A stretch of DNA of 64,000 bases from Watersipora subatra (Eukaryota; Bryozoa; Gymnolaemata; Cheilostomatida; Watersiporidae). The notes below the pieces were generated by a model that saw nothing but the letters and a program-made list of their open reading frames with translations, was not told the DNA's origin and searched no databases. This document shows, in pieces, positions 1-36,700 of this stretch. The translations under genes and the position numbers were made by a program. The DNA lies in NCBI RefSeq assembly GCF_963576615.1, contig NC_088708.1, positions 67,352,672-67,416,671 on the forward strand, in the 5' to 3' direction. Each line of letters starts with the position of its first letter. Positions within the stretch are counted from its first letter, which is position 1.

Positions 1-3000
1 TACTATGACATGATATAAAATTTTGCATACTATAATCTGATATAATATAACATAGTGCACTATAATTAGAAAAAATGTTTATATTCTTGCCTGATGTATG
101 TGCTGCCATGACTTTTTCAACAGTATCTAAATTTGCATTTCTGTTAAAATCTGTTACAGATTTCTCTCTCTGTTCTAAAACTTGCAGCTCTACGTTCACT
201 GGTTCTGTTTTCTTGTCTATCGAAGTGATATTTTCCGCTTCTACAATGCAAATTATTTATTGTTGTATTATAACATCAGTACTGAGAATTACTATGTTCA
301 TTAGGGGCTTGAGGTGGTCTAGTTTCTTATGTAGATGAAATGTTTTCAAAAAGCTAAACCAAAATTCTTTTATAAATCACAATCAAGTTTACCGTCATTC
401 AAATAGACCTATTCATACTTTTTGTTTGCAACAAATTTGAAAGCAATGAAACATTTTAATCTTGTTTATGCTCATAGATACTTATTGAGATTCTATAAAA
501 ACAGCACATAATCAAGTTGTTTGCATGATATTTTAATGTACTTAGTCCAACTTGGTGCAGAAAATAATTTTAAATCAGATTAGCTGTTTTGTGGTTTTTA
601 CTTGATGTGAAGCGGTTTGTAGAAATTTATTTTTAAAAAGTATTAAAAAAATTCACTACTACATAATTTATAGTATTGACCTAAAATTGACTTGAGCGAC
701 TTGGGTAGCTCAGGTAAATTCTAGGTGAATAGGTCGGAATTTCTAGTATACTGAAATCCTACAAAAGTTATTACTGTTTTATTACCAGGATTTGTCTCCT
801 CTTTGTGACTTAAAACAATCTTGCCAGCTGAGATGTCTTTCTCTCTGCCCTGAGCCATTTCACTACTTTCATCTTGGTTGACCGTAGCATCTGAACTTTG
901 TCTTTCATCTTCTATTCCATCTTTAAAGAAACTGTGTGTGTTCTGTAATTTCTCAAGGGAGTTGTCCATCTCATGAGAGGGTGATACTGAATATATAAGT
1001 AAGCATCATCATAATTATTCTACTGAAATCAGAAAATGCTAATATTGACTTTGATGTTCAACTCCTCATAGACAGGCTATAAGTCTAGCGTAAGGAATGC
1101 TATCAAACAACAGCGATTCATAATTTTTTCTCATGTCAAGTGCGGTATTGTCAATGATATTACGGCAACAACATAGCTTGTATTCTACGACAGTGTGAGC
1201 GTATAATTGATCAAAAGAACAAACCTGCCCAAAGACTTAAATACAGCTTTAACTTTTGTTCAAAAATGGAATCTTAGAATATTTGTAGAACATTCGCCCG
1301 CATTCTTACCGAGTTACCGATTTACCTTTACTAGTAAAAACTTACGAAGTAAAATATAAGCTAAGTTTTCCAAATAGCGAGACAAAAAGGTAACTCACTT
1401 GAGTTTAGTTTAATACGCATATAATAAAATAAACCAGATTATTTTATATGGCTTTCGGAGAAGTGTAATGATTGTGTGTAAAATATAATATACTTACTAG
1501 TCTTATCTATGACGCTGCTTGTCTTCTCCTCTAACACTTGGAGTCCTCCAAGTTTTGTGACAGCGTATTGATGACCCTTTTCTCCCATGTCATCACCGGT
1601 GGTATTAAGGTTAGGATTGGAAGGCTGCTCTGTTACAAGGACTTTCTCTCGCTTTTTTAGTTTTTCTTTCTTCTTCAAGTTAGTTTCAGGTTTAAACTGT
1701 GTTTTTGATTTAGTGGGTGATGGTTTGTTCAGCATCAAGCGTGCCTTTGTGCTTTTTGTAGTAGATTTTAACTTTTTTTGACTATCTTTTGACAGTGTTT
1801 CAGAAAAATTGTGTTTTTCTTTTTGCAGTTCTAATGGCTTAGGTCGAGCCACGATCTCTCGTTGCACTGGCTTACTTCGAGCTTTCAGTGTTCGACCTTG
1901 ATCCACAAAGGTGGCAGCAGGCGGAGCCCGTCTAGCTTTCTTTTTTGACAGGCCAGTTCTGTTTATGTCAGTATCTTTCTTTATTTGTTGCAGAGATGGA
2001 ACTGTTAAAAAATCAGTAAATGCCAGCAATTTTAATTCGATCAGCAGATATGTACATGTAACTAAACTAAACCCAAAAATTTTTGTTTTTACTCTTATTG
2101 AACATGCCAAAATAATTACCATTCTTTGATGGCTTCGCTTCAGAGGCTCTCATATTATCCTGTGATTGTGAACGCCTTGTCCCTTCATCTGTATGATTTG
2201 TTTTGCTAGAGCGATATCTAGTTGGTGTGACAGACCTATATACACAGAGAATAGCTCATTTTCTTATATGCACAGATTAAACTTTACTGCATTTTGCTTA
2301 GTTTGAAGATCAAAAAATAATGTATATCTTGAAAAATAGTGCATAGTGCTGCAATAATTAATAGTTCAAAAATGGTAAGTAGTGCTGCAGCTAGTCATGG
2401 TTTAATAAATGATAACTAGTGCTGCAGCGATTCATAGTTTGATAAATAATAACTAGTGCTGTAACAACTCACGGTTTAATAAATAATAACTAGTGCTGCA
2501 GCGATTCATAGTTTGATCAATAATAACTAGTGCTGTAACCATTCATAGTTTGATAAATAATAACTAGTGCTGTAACAATTCATAGTTTGATAAATAATAA
2601 CTAGTGATGCAGCGATTCATAGTTTGATAAATAATAACTAGTGCTGCAGCAATTCATAGTTTGATAAATAATAACTAGTGCTGCAGCGATTCATAGTTTG
2701 ATAAATATTAACTAGTGCTGCAGCAATTCATAGTTTGATAAATATTAACTAGTGCTGCAGCGATTCATAGTTTGATAAATATTAACTAGCGCTGCAGCAA
2801 TTCATAGTTTGATAAATATTAACTAGTGCTGCAGCAATTCATAGTTTGATAAATATTAACTAGTGCTGCAGCGATTCATAGTTTGATAAATAATAACTAG
2901 TGCTGCAGCGATTCATAGTTTGATAAATAATAACTAGTGCTGTAACAATTCATTGTTTGATAAATATTAACTAGTGCTGTAACAATTCATAGTTTTAAAA

Positions 3001-6000
3001 AGAGTGAATTAAAAATAGTCAGAAGAATTAATCATGGATTCCCCACTATTTATTTATTTTGTTTTTTTAATTCTACTTGTCACCTGGTTTTGTTTTAGAA
3101 AACTATTTTTTGTGCATTATGTATGTGTAAAAATCTGGCCTAAATGTGCTGCATCAGTATCTAAATAAATAACTGATAGTTTAAAACTTTTTACAATAAT
3201 GCAAAACTGTCTAAAGCTCAGAGGTGAGTGAATGAGGTATATTGTTGGTATAAATATTCAAGGAATTCATCATGACTCCGAGGAGCTATTACTTGTAAGT
3301 TATCGGAGACTGCTGATGTCCGCATGTGAAAGACACTTAGCCTATAGCTAACAGCATATGGTTTCACCACTAGCAAGATTGATGACAAAATTACTGCTAC
3401 CTCGTTCGCTTGAAGATATACGATAAGCTTTTGATTTCTCCCGATTTTGGCAAATTTATCTGATGTGACTTTGTTTTCATTTTGGGTACTTTCGGCGCGT
3501 TAGTCACTGTTGCAGTCTTCATATCTGTTTGTGTGCCAATTGAGGTTGATAGGTCGTCCGTGCCAAGAGCCACCTAAAGAAACAGTGACAGCAGTCAATT
3601 ATGTTAAAGTAGCAGTCTGGCATCACAGAGTCAGCCAATAGTTTAATTTCTCTCTACAGCTAGTATAGGGTTATTATCATTTAACAATATACACTGTATC
3701 TACAAATAATATCCCCCAATGTAAACTTTATGGTACACTTCCATCAACTTACAAATATCTTTGCTTTCAGGTCTGAAGAACTTATTTGATCTCAGTAACC
3801 TCGTGTGACCTATGGAACTGAAAACTATCAGCAGCTTTAGTAACATTTTCTACTAGTAATTGATGTTACTATGTGGTGATTTATGTTATCATAAGCTATG
3901 CGGACACATTGTTCTGTAACCTAACTTTCACATTGTATTTTGCATTGTATTGTATTATTATTGATAAATTGGTACGTTGTTATTGCTCTAGATTAGCGTA
4001 GCTTTTACAAGGCGGCTGGAATGTTTCGACGCCACATTGAAACACCTGAGCAAATAAAGACTAGATGTCCTTCATGACACCTGTAGGGAGGCTCGATCCA
4101 CTGACCTCTGACCACCATGACCTGAATTACCTCGCTATTCATTGACCCCTCAACAGACAAGAGCATTTTTTGAATGCACAGTGTACCTGATCCTGAGATG
4201 GCCAGTCACATAGGTCAGGAGCAGTAGTAGTGGTTTGTCTTGATGATATACGGCTATATAGAGTTGTAGCTAGTGCAGCGGGTAGCGGGAGAGGAGGAAG
4301 AGGAGGTGGTGGTGGACTCTTCATACCTCCTAATATAGGAACAGTTGCTGTCGCAAAGCTTTCTGAGTCATTTGTGAATGGTTCCCATGGTGACTCACTC
4401 TGCAAAAAAGATTTTTTAATTCTAATTTCAAACGTAAGTATTTTTAGAGTGATTGACTGCTAGCACAATTTATATTTTGCTAGCTCATTGCTATCTTTTA
4501 AACTCTATATAGGAAAACAGATTATTATATAAAATATTAATGTGACTGGCACGTATGTGCCTATCAGGGCATGCTGGTACCAGAAATAAAGTCTCTTTGC
4601 AAGTACAGTCTTTCATTTTTTATGTTTCCTATTCTCATTTTGTCATGAATAACCCATGCCTGAATATATTACACATTTCAGTTAGCACTGTTCACATCTA
4701 TATTTATAATTCTTGGTGTTTGTTTGGTGTTTGTGTGTTCAGCTATAGTGATAACGTGATAAGAACAAAAGATCCACTACGCAATGGAATTGAACTCAGA
4801 ATCTCCAGTACTGCAGACAAGCGTTCTATGCATTACAGGCCAACAGGCCATACTATGAAATAATAGTGCACATCTTACTTATTACACCTGCCAATCTTTA
4901 ATGTCGATTGGCTAAAATAGCACATTCACGCTTTAACTAGGACGCTTGAAGATCGTGATTGCATAAGAGATCATGACGCAATTTTTTCCTAACACTGGCT
5001 TTAGAGCGATGGAGACAGCTCTTATTATAGTAAAGATTTAAACTAGCTCAAGTTACGCAAATTCATTGGATAAAGAAACTTAACCAATTAAAAACCATTG
5101 TTTTCTGCAGAAACTTTGTTATTACCCGTGCAACGCTGAGCTTCACTTAGTATAATGATATATAAGGATATGCAATGATATACAATAGAAAACAATGAAA
5201 TTTTCTCTAATTTATTTGTAGAAGCTTTTGTGGGAGTGTATAATCTTTGAGAGTGACATAATTTCCTGTGTCTGACACTTGTGGCCAAGTCAGTTCTAGT
5301 CATTTACATAGAGGTGAGACCTTCGCAAGTCGATGCTGTGACCAGATTGCCTTCAGATTGTGTTTCTTGCAGCCTCATTGATGCATGCATAGTATGATAA
5401 TAGCAGGGAGCAACTGAATATCTGTTTTCCTATCGCTGTGATCAAACCATGCAGAACATGCTGCAAAATTTGTGTGCCTACGGAACATAGGTAGTTGCAT
5501 TGTTCGGAGTTGATATAAGAACCTGATGATGGAACCAAATTTCGGAGCCATTGCTTAGGTTGATTTGCCCCTCAACTCACTACAAAAGCTAAAAAAGAGA
5601 GACAAATACTCTCCTTGCGGCCTCCAAGCACCACGTTGCGCAAGAAAAAAGGTTGGTTTCTTCGCTTCAATTGCTAGTTTAAATATTTCTATAGCTTTGG
5701 AAAAAATGTTTTGTAAAAATGTTGTTCATAGTCTAATTTACCTTGCAAAAAAAGGTAAATTAGAAATTAGACTGTGCTCTTTACTTTTCAAAAGAAAGGT
5801 GAAAAGCTCATGAGAAAAATTAAAGCTCATATGAATTTCTCATGGCAACAAGTTAAAGGTTTTTTGTGAAATGTAATCATGATACATGTAAAAAGTATTA
5901 CTATATTTGGTAGATTTTACCAAGCCATCATAGTTCCCTAATATGTCTTACCATATCTTCAAGATCAATAGCTGAAGGTTGGCTCTTCCGGCTGGAAGTC

Positions 6001-6085
6001 TGAACCAAGGAACGCTGGCCTGTTGGTAAGCTATGTCCATGTTCTGGTAAGTCTTTATATCCCTGCCTTAGTCTGTGGTAGCTGT
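1..6085 (-). CDS. Unidentified Lys/Ser-rich, probably disordered protein (partial, 7 exons)
   Basis: Seven exons read on the minus strand: 5952-6085, 4187-4399, 3401-3573, 2120-2235, 1498-2001, 786-986 and 240 to the left edge. All have AG/GT borders and the reading phase carries across each junction, which is the main evidence that this is one gene. The product has no domain I recognise. It contains a poly-proline run (SPPPPPLPPLPLP), a SIGTQTDM segment resembling the TQT motif bound by dynein light chain LC8, then a long Lys/Ser-rich stretch and an acidic Ser-rich tail. Such composition is common in centrosomal and cytoskeletal scaffolds, but that is inference. If the donor at 785 is not used, the protein stops at 721-723 after NSDLFT. 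If it is used (phase 1, matching the acceptor at 241), the frame continues open to position 1. The exon before 6085 must end in phase 1 and was not found. Confidence 0.6.
2340..2999. repeat. 37-bp minisatellite, about 18 copies
   Basis: Direct repeat of a 37-bp unit containing AACTAGTGCTGCAGCGATTC, with a few substitutions between copies. Many copies keep CTGCAG. It lies in the intron between the exons at 3401-3573 and 2120-2235 of the unidentified minus-strand gene. Confidence 0.93.
4747..5155 (-). repeat. tRNA-derived SINE-like repeat, copy 1
   Basis: The segment around 4785-4855 (GGAATTGAACTCAGAATCTC and following) looks like the complement of a tRNA B-box region. About 260 bp further right is a tail, TACCCGTGCAACGCTGAGC, related to the tail TACCCGGGCAACGCCGGG at 16750-16785. 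The body around 4860-4890 resembles 7783-7806. Orientation is assigned from the B-box-like part only. Confidence 0.5.
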
Positions 6086-7684
6086 CTGCAAAGATGAGCA
6101 AATATTTGTGCTTCAGTCTCCAAACACTACTAACCGCTAGAAGATAAATACATACTTGGAAATTTGTGGAAGACATTTAAGACATTGCGCTATTTCTTAT
6201 ACTAGTCACTTCCACAATGTGGATTTAGTTTTTCTAACAGCCCACATGTTGCTATGGTGTATTTTTTTCAACTTGAGCCATTAGCATTGGGCATGGATAG
6301 CTTTTTGACTTTAGTGTCAATCTATTAATACATTCAGATCTTTTTTCATATTAATTGTACATAGTATTTGAGAGTGTCACAATTCTTTACTTGGTAACTT
6401 TTTGGTTGATGAACATAAAAGACATCTATAAAATATCTCTTTGTTTCATGTGCAGAATTAAACATTCCTATGAGCTCTGTCTGATGTTTTGGAAATTCTG
6501 TATGTTTAGATATTTACATATTACATATTTACTAAAATTATGCCGTTCGGTTAGCTAGTTAAAACAGGTCAAATGTTTGCAAAATACAAAAAACAATTTG
6601 GTCAGGAAATTATTTTTGTCGGTTTTTGGTTGAATCGTGTTTTTATGCAGACATTCTCACATTTAGCTAGGATTACTGTTACTCATAACAAAATATTTTT
6701 TTATTTCCTTATCAGTTGTAACATACAGGTCCACAGAACATGTGTATTATTAGGTTACAGCTAGGACAAGTGGAAACAACTCTTAAAGAGCTGGTATAAT
6801 ATCAACACCGAGTGTAGTTCATGGCATTGTTACCACAAATCCCTGTCTTCTTCAAAGAGTTGGTGGTTGTCAGCTAATTGCCAAAAATCAGCAAAAGAGG
6901 TTAGACAATGTCATCTTAAGTTCTATAGTTGTGTATATACTGATAAAATAATACGCAATATGACAGCCTATGGAAGACTTTAATTAAGCTGAAATCTTTC
7001 CATGTTTTAGTCGAAAATATTACAAACAAAAGTGTGGCTATTCAAGTTAAAAAAACTTGTTGACCTACTAAAAATTACATTAGGTAAATTTTTAACTGTT
7101 CAAGGTTACATATTTATGACACCTACCAGAGTGGGCTTGACTAGGTCCTTTCTGTATTACAGAGTTAAGTGCTGCAGCGAACATCGACACCTGTTTGCCA
7201 ACGCTTTTATGTCTTCTAGCACCTGCATCTGCTGCCATCACTCACTCAGTCTTATTGCTCAATGCTAAACTTTTGAGCCTACCAACACTGTTGCTGAGCT
7301 GCAAGTTGTTTCATAACATTCTCACTCTGTTCAGTAGTTGCACACTATTGCAATCAATCAAACAGCTAGTGGTATGCTAACGTCTAACTCGGAAGCATAT
7401 ATAATGATAATATAAGCTTATAAGATAATATAAGATAATATATGCTTTAAGGATGTCTCTGATTGGCTAGCACCACTTTGTCAACCTAATAGTCATATAT
7501 ATGCACAAAGGTAAACTGCACCTCACCCTGTTACTGTTGATGGCATTATTTACTGTATCGAATCAGAGAATCTGAGAATACCCTGAGGTATGAGAATCTG
7601 AATATCTGAGGTATGAGAATCTTTGCTACAATAAGAATATGTCCATCCATCTCAAGACAAGCTAAAATCGTAAGGAAAAGTGAT

Positions 7685-7870
7685 TACACATGCATTGTAA
7701 TCAAACCCACATATTTGGATTGTCAGCTAAGCACATGACCATCTGTGCCACTCAACCACCCTTGAGTGGTACATTCAGGAATAATTGTGCACATAGTTAT
7801 TACACATGGCTATCTCTTAGTGCACACTGGACCGCCAGTTTACCTGTTGTTAAAATAGACATACTACCGA
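7685..7870 (-). repeat. tRNA-derived SINE-like repeat, copy 2
   Basis: The B-box-like complement (TGTAATCAAACCCACATATT) is followed by AATAATTGTGCACATAG and TTATTACACATGG, matching in order the body of the repeat at 4747-5155. No tail was recognised. Confidence 0.45.
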
Positions 7871-9405
7871 TGATATAGGAATAATTTTTAAAAACAATTA
7901 ACTTACACTGATATTATGTCACCTGGACACAGATTATATACCGAGAGCAGTTAGTGTACCGAACTTTAGTAAATGCATTTTTAGGTTTTTCTGTTAAATG
8001 TAAGGAAAAAGAAGAATATGTTTTTATGTGGAAGCAACATACTAACAAAGGAAAAAATGACAACATAGCAAAATGTGCTTACGAGAGGATACTTTGCTTC
8101 AAAGGATGAGCTGTTAAACCTCTGGGTCAAAAACAATGAATATTTTCATTCACACATGCTAGTTCATCTGATAGGTAAGTAAGAGAATATATGTTATATT
8201 AACGTGTATGTTCATTTATTGTCTGTAAATCAAAGTACCATAAATACATAGCAAATGAAATGCGAATTTGCAAGAGATTTTATAAGATGAATTGCCAAGT
8301 CAAAATAATAAGCACTTGAATAAAAAGTAACTCTTGATGAAGCAAGCTGCTAGCCAGTATCAAAGGTGACTAATATGGTCCTTCTTGTCAACAATGTTGT
8401 CAACAATCTTTACCATCTATAATATACTTAGGGTTTTCAAACTATTGCTCTGATTAGCGGTTATGAATAGGGTTGAATTTCTCTATTATTTGACATAATA
8501 TTATTGTCTTGTACGTTGACCCGCTTTAACTGCTATTGTATTTCATCACATGATACCTACAAGGATCCAAATGCTTGCAGGCTAAATTGTACACTAGGCT
8601 AGATAAAAACACTCATGCAATAATCATACAAGTAGTGCTTATTATTCCTGCTAAACTAGGGCTTAGATTATGGTATCAATTGCTTTAGTTGAGTTATTGT
8701 AACTAGCATATAGCCTTTTTACCAGCAAGTACTTGGTCAAAGTCTAAAAATCTTCTATTGAATTATTGACAAAACCTGTAAGTTCCTTTTCAAATCTTCT
8801 GACACCATCATGCCATTTTACAAACAAATTTTAAGCCAAATTGGAAAGTATGATTTTTCCAATATCAAAAAACTAGAGCTAATCGTATCAAATGAACACC
8901 CTGTAGGAATTTGAAGTGGATTTTGGTCAGCAAGCTAATAGAGGTTGTCTGATTTTTGATCCTCTGTTTGTAGGGGTTGCAACTTCAACCTTGCTACTGC
9001 CTTTTGAAGGAAAAATGCTACCTTCTTTGGGACCTGACAAACGGAAATGGCCAGGGGGATACAACTGTCCTGCTGGTGCAGTATGATGATGGTGCAATCC
9101 AAGAGATTGCTAGCCTAGTTGATTATTAAAAATGATGTTTGCTGGTGCAATTCAGGAGATTTGCCAACCTAGTCACATATTGATAATTATGCTTGCTGGT
9201 GCGCTGTGAATGCTGGTGCAATGCAGATGATTTCTAGCTAGCTGATGCTTGTAGAAAGATCCAGCGAAGGTTGGAATAAGTTTTGTATTGTGCACAAAAA
9301 TGCATATACCCATACATGCAGATATTTATATCCTAGAGGGCGGGCCTTAGCAAGTTCAGCAAGAGGGTAAAGAGGATGGCTAGTTACATAGGTAATGAAA
9401 ACAGG

Positions 9406-9426
9406 CCCCCCCCCCCCCCCCCCCCC
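9406..9426. repeat. Homopolymer of 21 C
   Basis: An uninterrupted run of 21 cytosines in otherwise AT-rich DNA, 316 bp upstream of the AFG3L2 start codon. The complementary G run could form a quadruplex. Its exact length may be affected by sequencing or assembly. Confidence 0.9.
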
Positions 9427-9741
9427 GCAACACATGATTATATAATGGCTACTCTTATTATACACATATAATGACTACACACACAACAAAGGAATAATTA
9501 AGGATATGTATAGTTTATTGTTTATACAAGTCCACATCAAATTCACAAAACTCGCAATGTGTGCTTATCGTCGGCTTGGGGTTACATCGAAGTTGTGTCC
9601 TTTATAACTGAAAAACCCTGTTAGCGTGAAAGAATAGCCTTAGTGCCTACAAAAGCAGCAACATCACTCCTGCGGAACGGAGTTAAACTTCAGCGTTCAA
9701 ATTCGCACGGTTACATTTTCTTTACTTGCAAAGGTGTCGTC

Positions 9742-33226
<23,485 letters not shown>

Positions 33227-33770
33227 CAAAGAGATTCTTGCTTGTAATTGCTAACATGTGTCTTTTGGTCCACGTAAGCTCACAGTAATTGGATGTCTGA
33301 ACTATAATATTGCAAGGTGCGACCTTTGACAGGTTGGTAAAGTGAGCCAAAGGTATTTGGAGAATAAGAAATGCCTCTACATCTATGGAGAATGGCGACT
33401 GTGTATTCGACTATGTGTAGACTGTTACAACCTCAAATGCTCGTCGATCAACATGTGGTCACTTATTTGTAATATATTTTATACTTTCCAAAGAGCAGAG
33501 TATGAAGGATCCCTCTGTTACATATGAAAGACATCCTTGACAGCAACAGTGCCTGGCATCGCTAGGAGCTGATTTATAGTTACTTGCATTGACAAGCAAC
33601 GAAATACTTTTTAGCTTACCAACACTTTATTTTGTTTTAATGTTGTTTTGTGTTGGGCTTTAATGACATCAGAAAATTGCGAAAATATATAACTGTAAAA
33701 CCAGTCATGAAATTCTGCTGTCGGATGAACATGATGTAGAAAAATAGTGAAACATTCATTGCACAAAATA
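33227..33770. other. Intergenic gap between convergent AFG3L2 and TCF25
   Basis: 545 bp separate the two stop codons and must hold both 3' UTRs. An AATAAA for TCF25 is visible on the minus strand at 33626-33631. I saw no AATAAA for AFG3L2 here. Nothing else supported. Confidence 0.7.
33626..33631 (-). terminator. Polyadenylation signal of TCF25
   Basis: AATAAA on the minus strand, 140 bp beyond the TCF25 stop codon. Confidence 0.6.
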
Positions 33771-36700
33771 TCAATCCCAGTCTTGAGGTGGTGGCGCTTC
33801 ATCCTCTCCATCGTCTCTCTCAGGAGGAGCCAACTCTATGTTACGTAACATGTCTCTGACAGCATCGATAAGATTAGCACCACCTCCTGCTCCATCTGGT
33901 CTATCCTCTGCCATAGCCTATGGTACAGATCATATAAATGTTAGTGTATATCAGATGCATCATATTGAGAACTGGTCAAGGATGGAATGTGCTAGTAGAT
34001 ATAAACATGTAAAATGAGATATGTAAGTGTACCGTAAGCTGAAGGCTGGGAAAGGGTAAAAAATACATTTCAATAAGCATATTGATGAAAACAAATTCCG
34101 TAAAGGAAATGAGCTCACATTAACATCAAAATTAGGCATAAGTGAGTTGAGAAAAGCTGATAAGAAGCCTTGATTGCTAATTTGTCTCTGCCTCCGCTGC
34201 TGCCGTTCATATGACCTTATCGTATCAAATGGAGGCAAGGGGTCATAGCTTAGCACTGCAGTTGATGTCACTTCCTGTCAAAAATAAGTAGATTTAAATT
34301 GAAATTATTTAGGTAATGAATGCTATCAAGAGTTGTATTACAAAGTAATCACTTCATAACAATAAAACTGCCAGAACAGTCACCTGAAACACCAGACAGC
34401 AACCACAGCTATCATTACTCTAAATAATACAGTTACACGATCAGTAGATTAGTTTTTAAAGGTGCAAACACACTAGGCGATTTTATCGCGTGCGTCATGA
34501 GGAGCGCAGAGATATTGCTCGCGTGTGCCTAAACACACTTGAGCGATTCATCAGCAAATGATAACGTGGGCATGCTCACAAACTGCCAATAAAACTGTAT
34601 TACTAGTTTCTTCGGAGTTGTTAATAATGGCGTCGTCTAGGCAACGACGTAAACAACTTCCTCTTTTGTTGTTAGGCCTATCTCACTTTCACGAATTGTA
34701 CACTACAAGACAAAAAAAAGCGATCCTTGTATTTTTAACAATGATATTTTATTATTTTTTATTTATGGTTTACTTTACTTTATAGTAATTTTTTTATATT
34801 TAATATAGTAAATATTTACCATTCTCAAAACGGTCAACCTGCGCAAGGATTGACGCCAAATGTTGGTTTTCAACTGGTTTTTTTTGTAACTTTTGTGTAT
34901 TATGTCGTACAAGATTAGGAGTGCTTTTATTGAATTTATGAACAATTCGGTGTTCGTTCTGATGATGTTTCAACTGTAACAGAATAGCGAAATGTTGCTG
35001 CTGTACATTGGTGAACATCGATAAGAAATAATTACCCGCCATAAAAATGCATTTTGGTATAGACCTACTAATCGAAATGCATCTCGCTTGCGATAGAGTT
35101 GTGATAGAGAATGTCTAGCGTTACCGCTCTGCATGAGCTCGCTGAGCGAGTTCTACCGCAGATTAGCGCCACGCAGCGCGATATCGCGCTAATTATCGCC
35201 TCGTGTGTTGTCACCTTTAGCAGCATCACACAGATGAAATCTGAGCATAATCAAAAGTACACAAAATAATAATGTGATGCGATAATAATGCTAATAATAC
35301 AATCAATAACATATTCTCACGGCAGGTAGATCAGCGACTGCCTCTTTAATATCGGTCAGTATGAGATGCCGACAGACATTCTGTGGAGCTAGTCCTTTGA
35401 ATAAACCGTGACCTCGGTTCGTTAACTCTTCAAACCTCTTCGGCTCGCTGTCTCCTATGTTACAGCAAGTGCTGACATTCTCTTCAAGCCATGCTATGCA
35501 CTCAGGCGCCTTCCAGCATGAGCTCGCTCTGCCCACGTACAAGTGCACAAGCTGCTTGAGTGATGCCGGCTGCCTGTTGGTAACATCATATATGTTGCCG
35601 TCATAATTGTTATGATTTGTATTTATTTGAATACAATGAATTAGTTATTTGGTATAAACAGATTCACCATATCTTACTCTGCTTGTAGGTGCAAAATATA
35701 TGGAAATGTGATGACAAGCTCATAAAAGCTCAAAACTGAACAGTTCATCGCAGCCATCACGAAACCGCTGTAGATCGGAATCCCTTTCCAAAATGGCTCA
35801 AATGTGATGTTGAACAGGATGGCTTCTATTTACACTTTCATGCAACCTCATTCGTCGAATGTTTTCACAAATATACTTCAAGCATTTAATGAAACTATGA
35901 CTATTGTAATTACGCATCTATTTCATTATCATTGTAATGCTGTCACTTTAAACACTGACATCTCAAAACCTAGCCTAAAAATTAATTCAATTTTTTAACC
36001 TTAGCTCGAGGGGGTGCATATCATCCTCTGATAAACATGAGGAACCTGTTGGTCACTCGTGATGGTCGAAAAATGCCCCAGAAATTGTTCGCGGCATTTG
36101 GCGGAACTATGGGTCATATGATTAGATTATGACTGGATGATTAGACCAAGCTGAAACGAAACTGTAAAGGGTCGAGCATCTATATTTCATAAGGGCTTTT
36201 CGGTAGAACACAAAGTGTTTGTCATAAACAAGTGCTACAAGACGTTTTATATTGAGCCTGTTATTGGCCTTTCCTTTCAAGTGATAATATCACGTGTCAA
36301 AACAGTAATCTCGCCGAGTTGAGTAAGTCATCAAAATAAAGGGATTCCAACCTATGGCCGTTTTTTAACTGTTCGTTTTTGAGCTTGTAAGAGCTTGTAA
36401 TCACATTTCCACATATTTTGAACCTACAACACAGCAGAGTAAGATATGGTGAACCTTTTGATACCAAATAATTTTAATGTAAATTTTGTTGCAAGTCAAA
36501 ATTTAACAAAAACACACCTGTATGATGAAAGGAGTTGGCCTGGAAGCAGGCCAACTCCTTTCATTGGCAGGCCAGCCAACTCCTTTTTTCAAAATACATG
36601 TATACTGCTTGGAAACACTTTGGGAAAATTAGCCGAAGCATGGGTAACAATAAAGCTGATTCCTTTGTGAATATAAGATAAAGAAAAAAACTGCTAATAT

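Larger units (their letters stand above)
6086..9741. other. Gap between the left gene and AFG3L2; SINE-like repeat and decayed short repeats
   Basis: No convincing coding exon was found. The interval probably holds upstream exons or the promoter of the minus-strand gene and the AFG3L2 5' region. It contains a second SINE-like copy (about 7685-7870), short direct repeats at 7560-7625, a degenerate repeat built on TGCTGGTGCAAT at 9075-9235 and a 21-base C run at 9406-9426. Confidence 0.6.

Noticed and set aside
4230-4463. Plus-strand Gly-rich open frame
   Set aside because: It is the complement of the poly-proline exon (4187-4399) of the minus-strand gene.
8074-8112. Possible minus-strand exon encoding RFNSSSFEAKYPL
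   Set aside because: The splice borders look good, but it ends in phase 0, whereas the next known exon (5952-6085) needs phase 1. The alternative frame hits a stop. No further support.
34558-34785. Short plus-strand frame with MASSRQRRKQLPLLLLG
   Set aside because: It lies wholly inside the 763-bp MITE in TCF25 intron 10, with no recognised domain.
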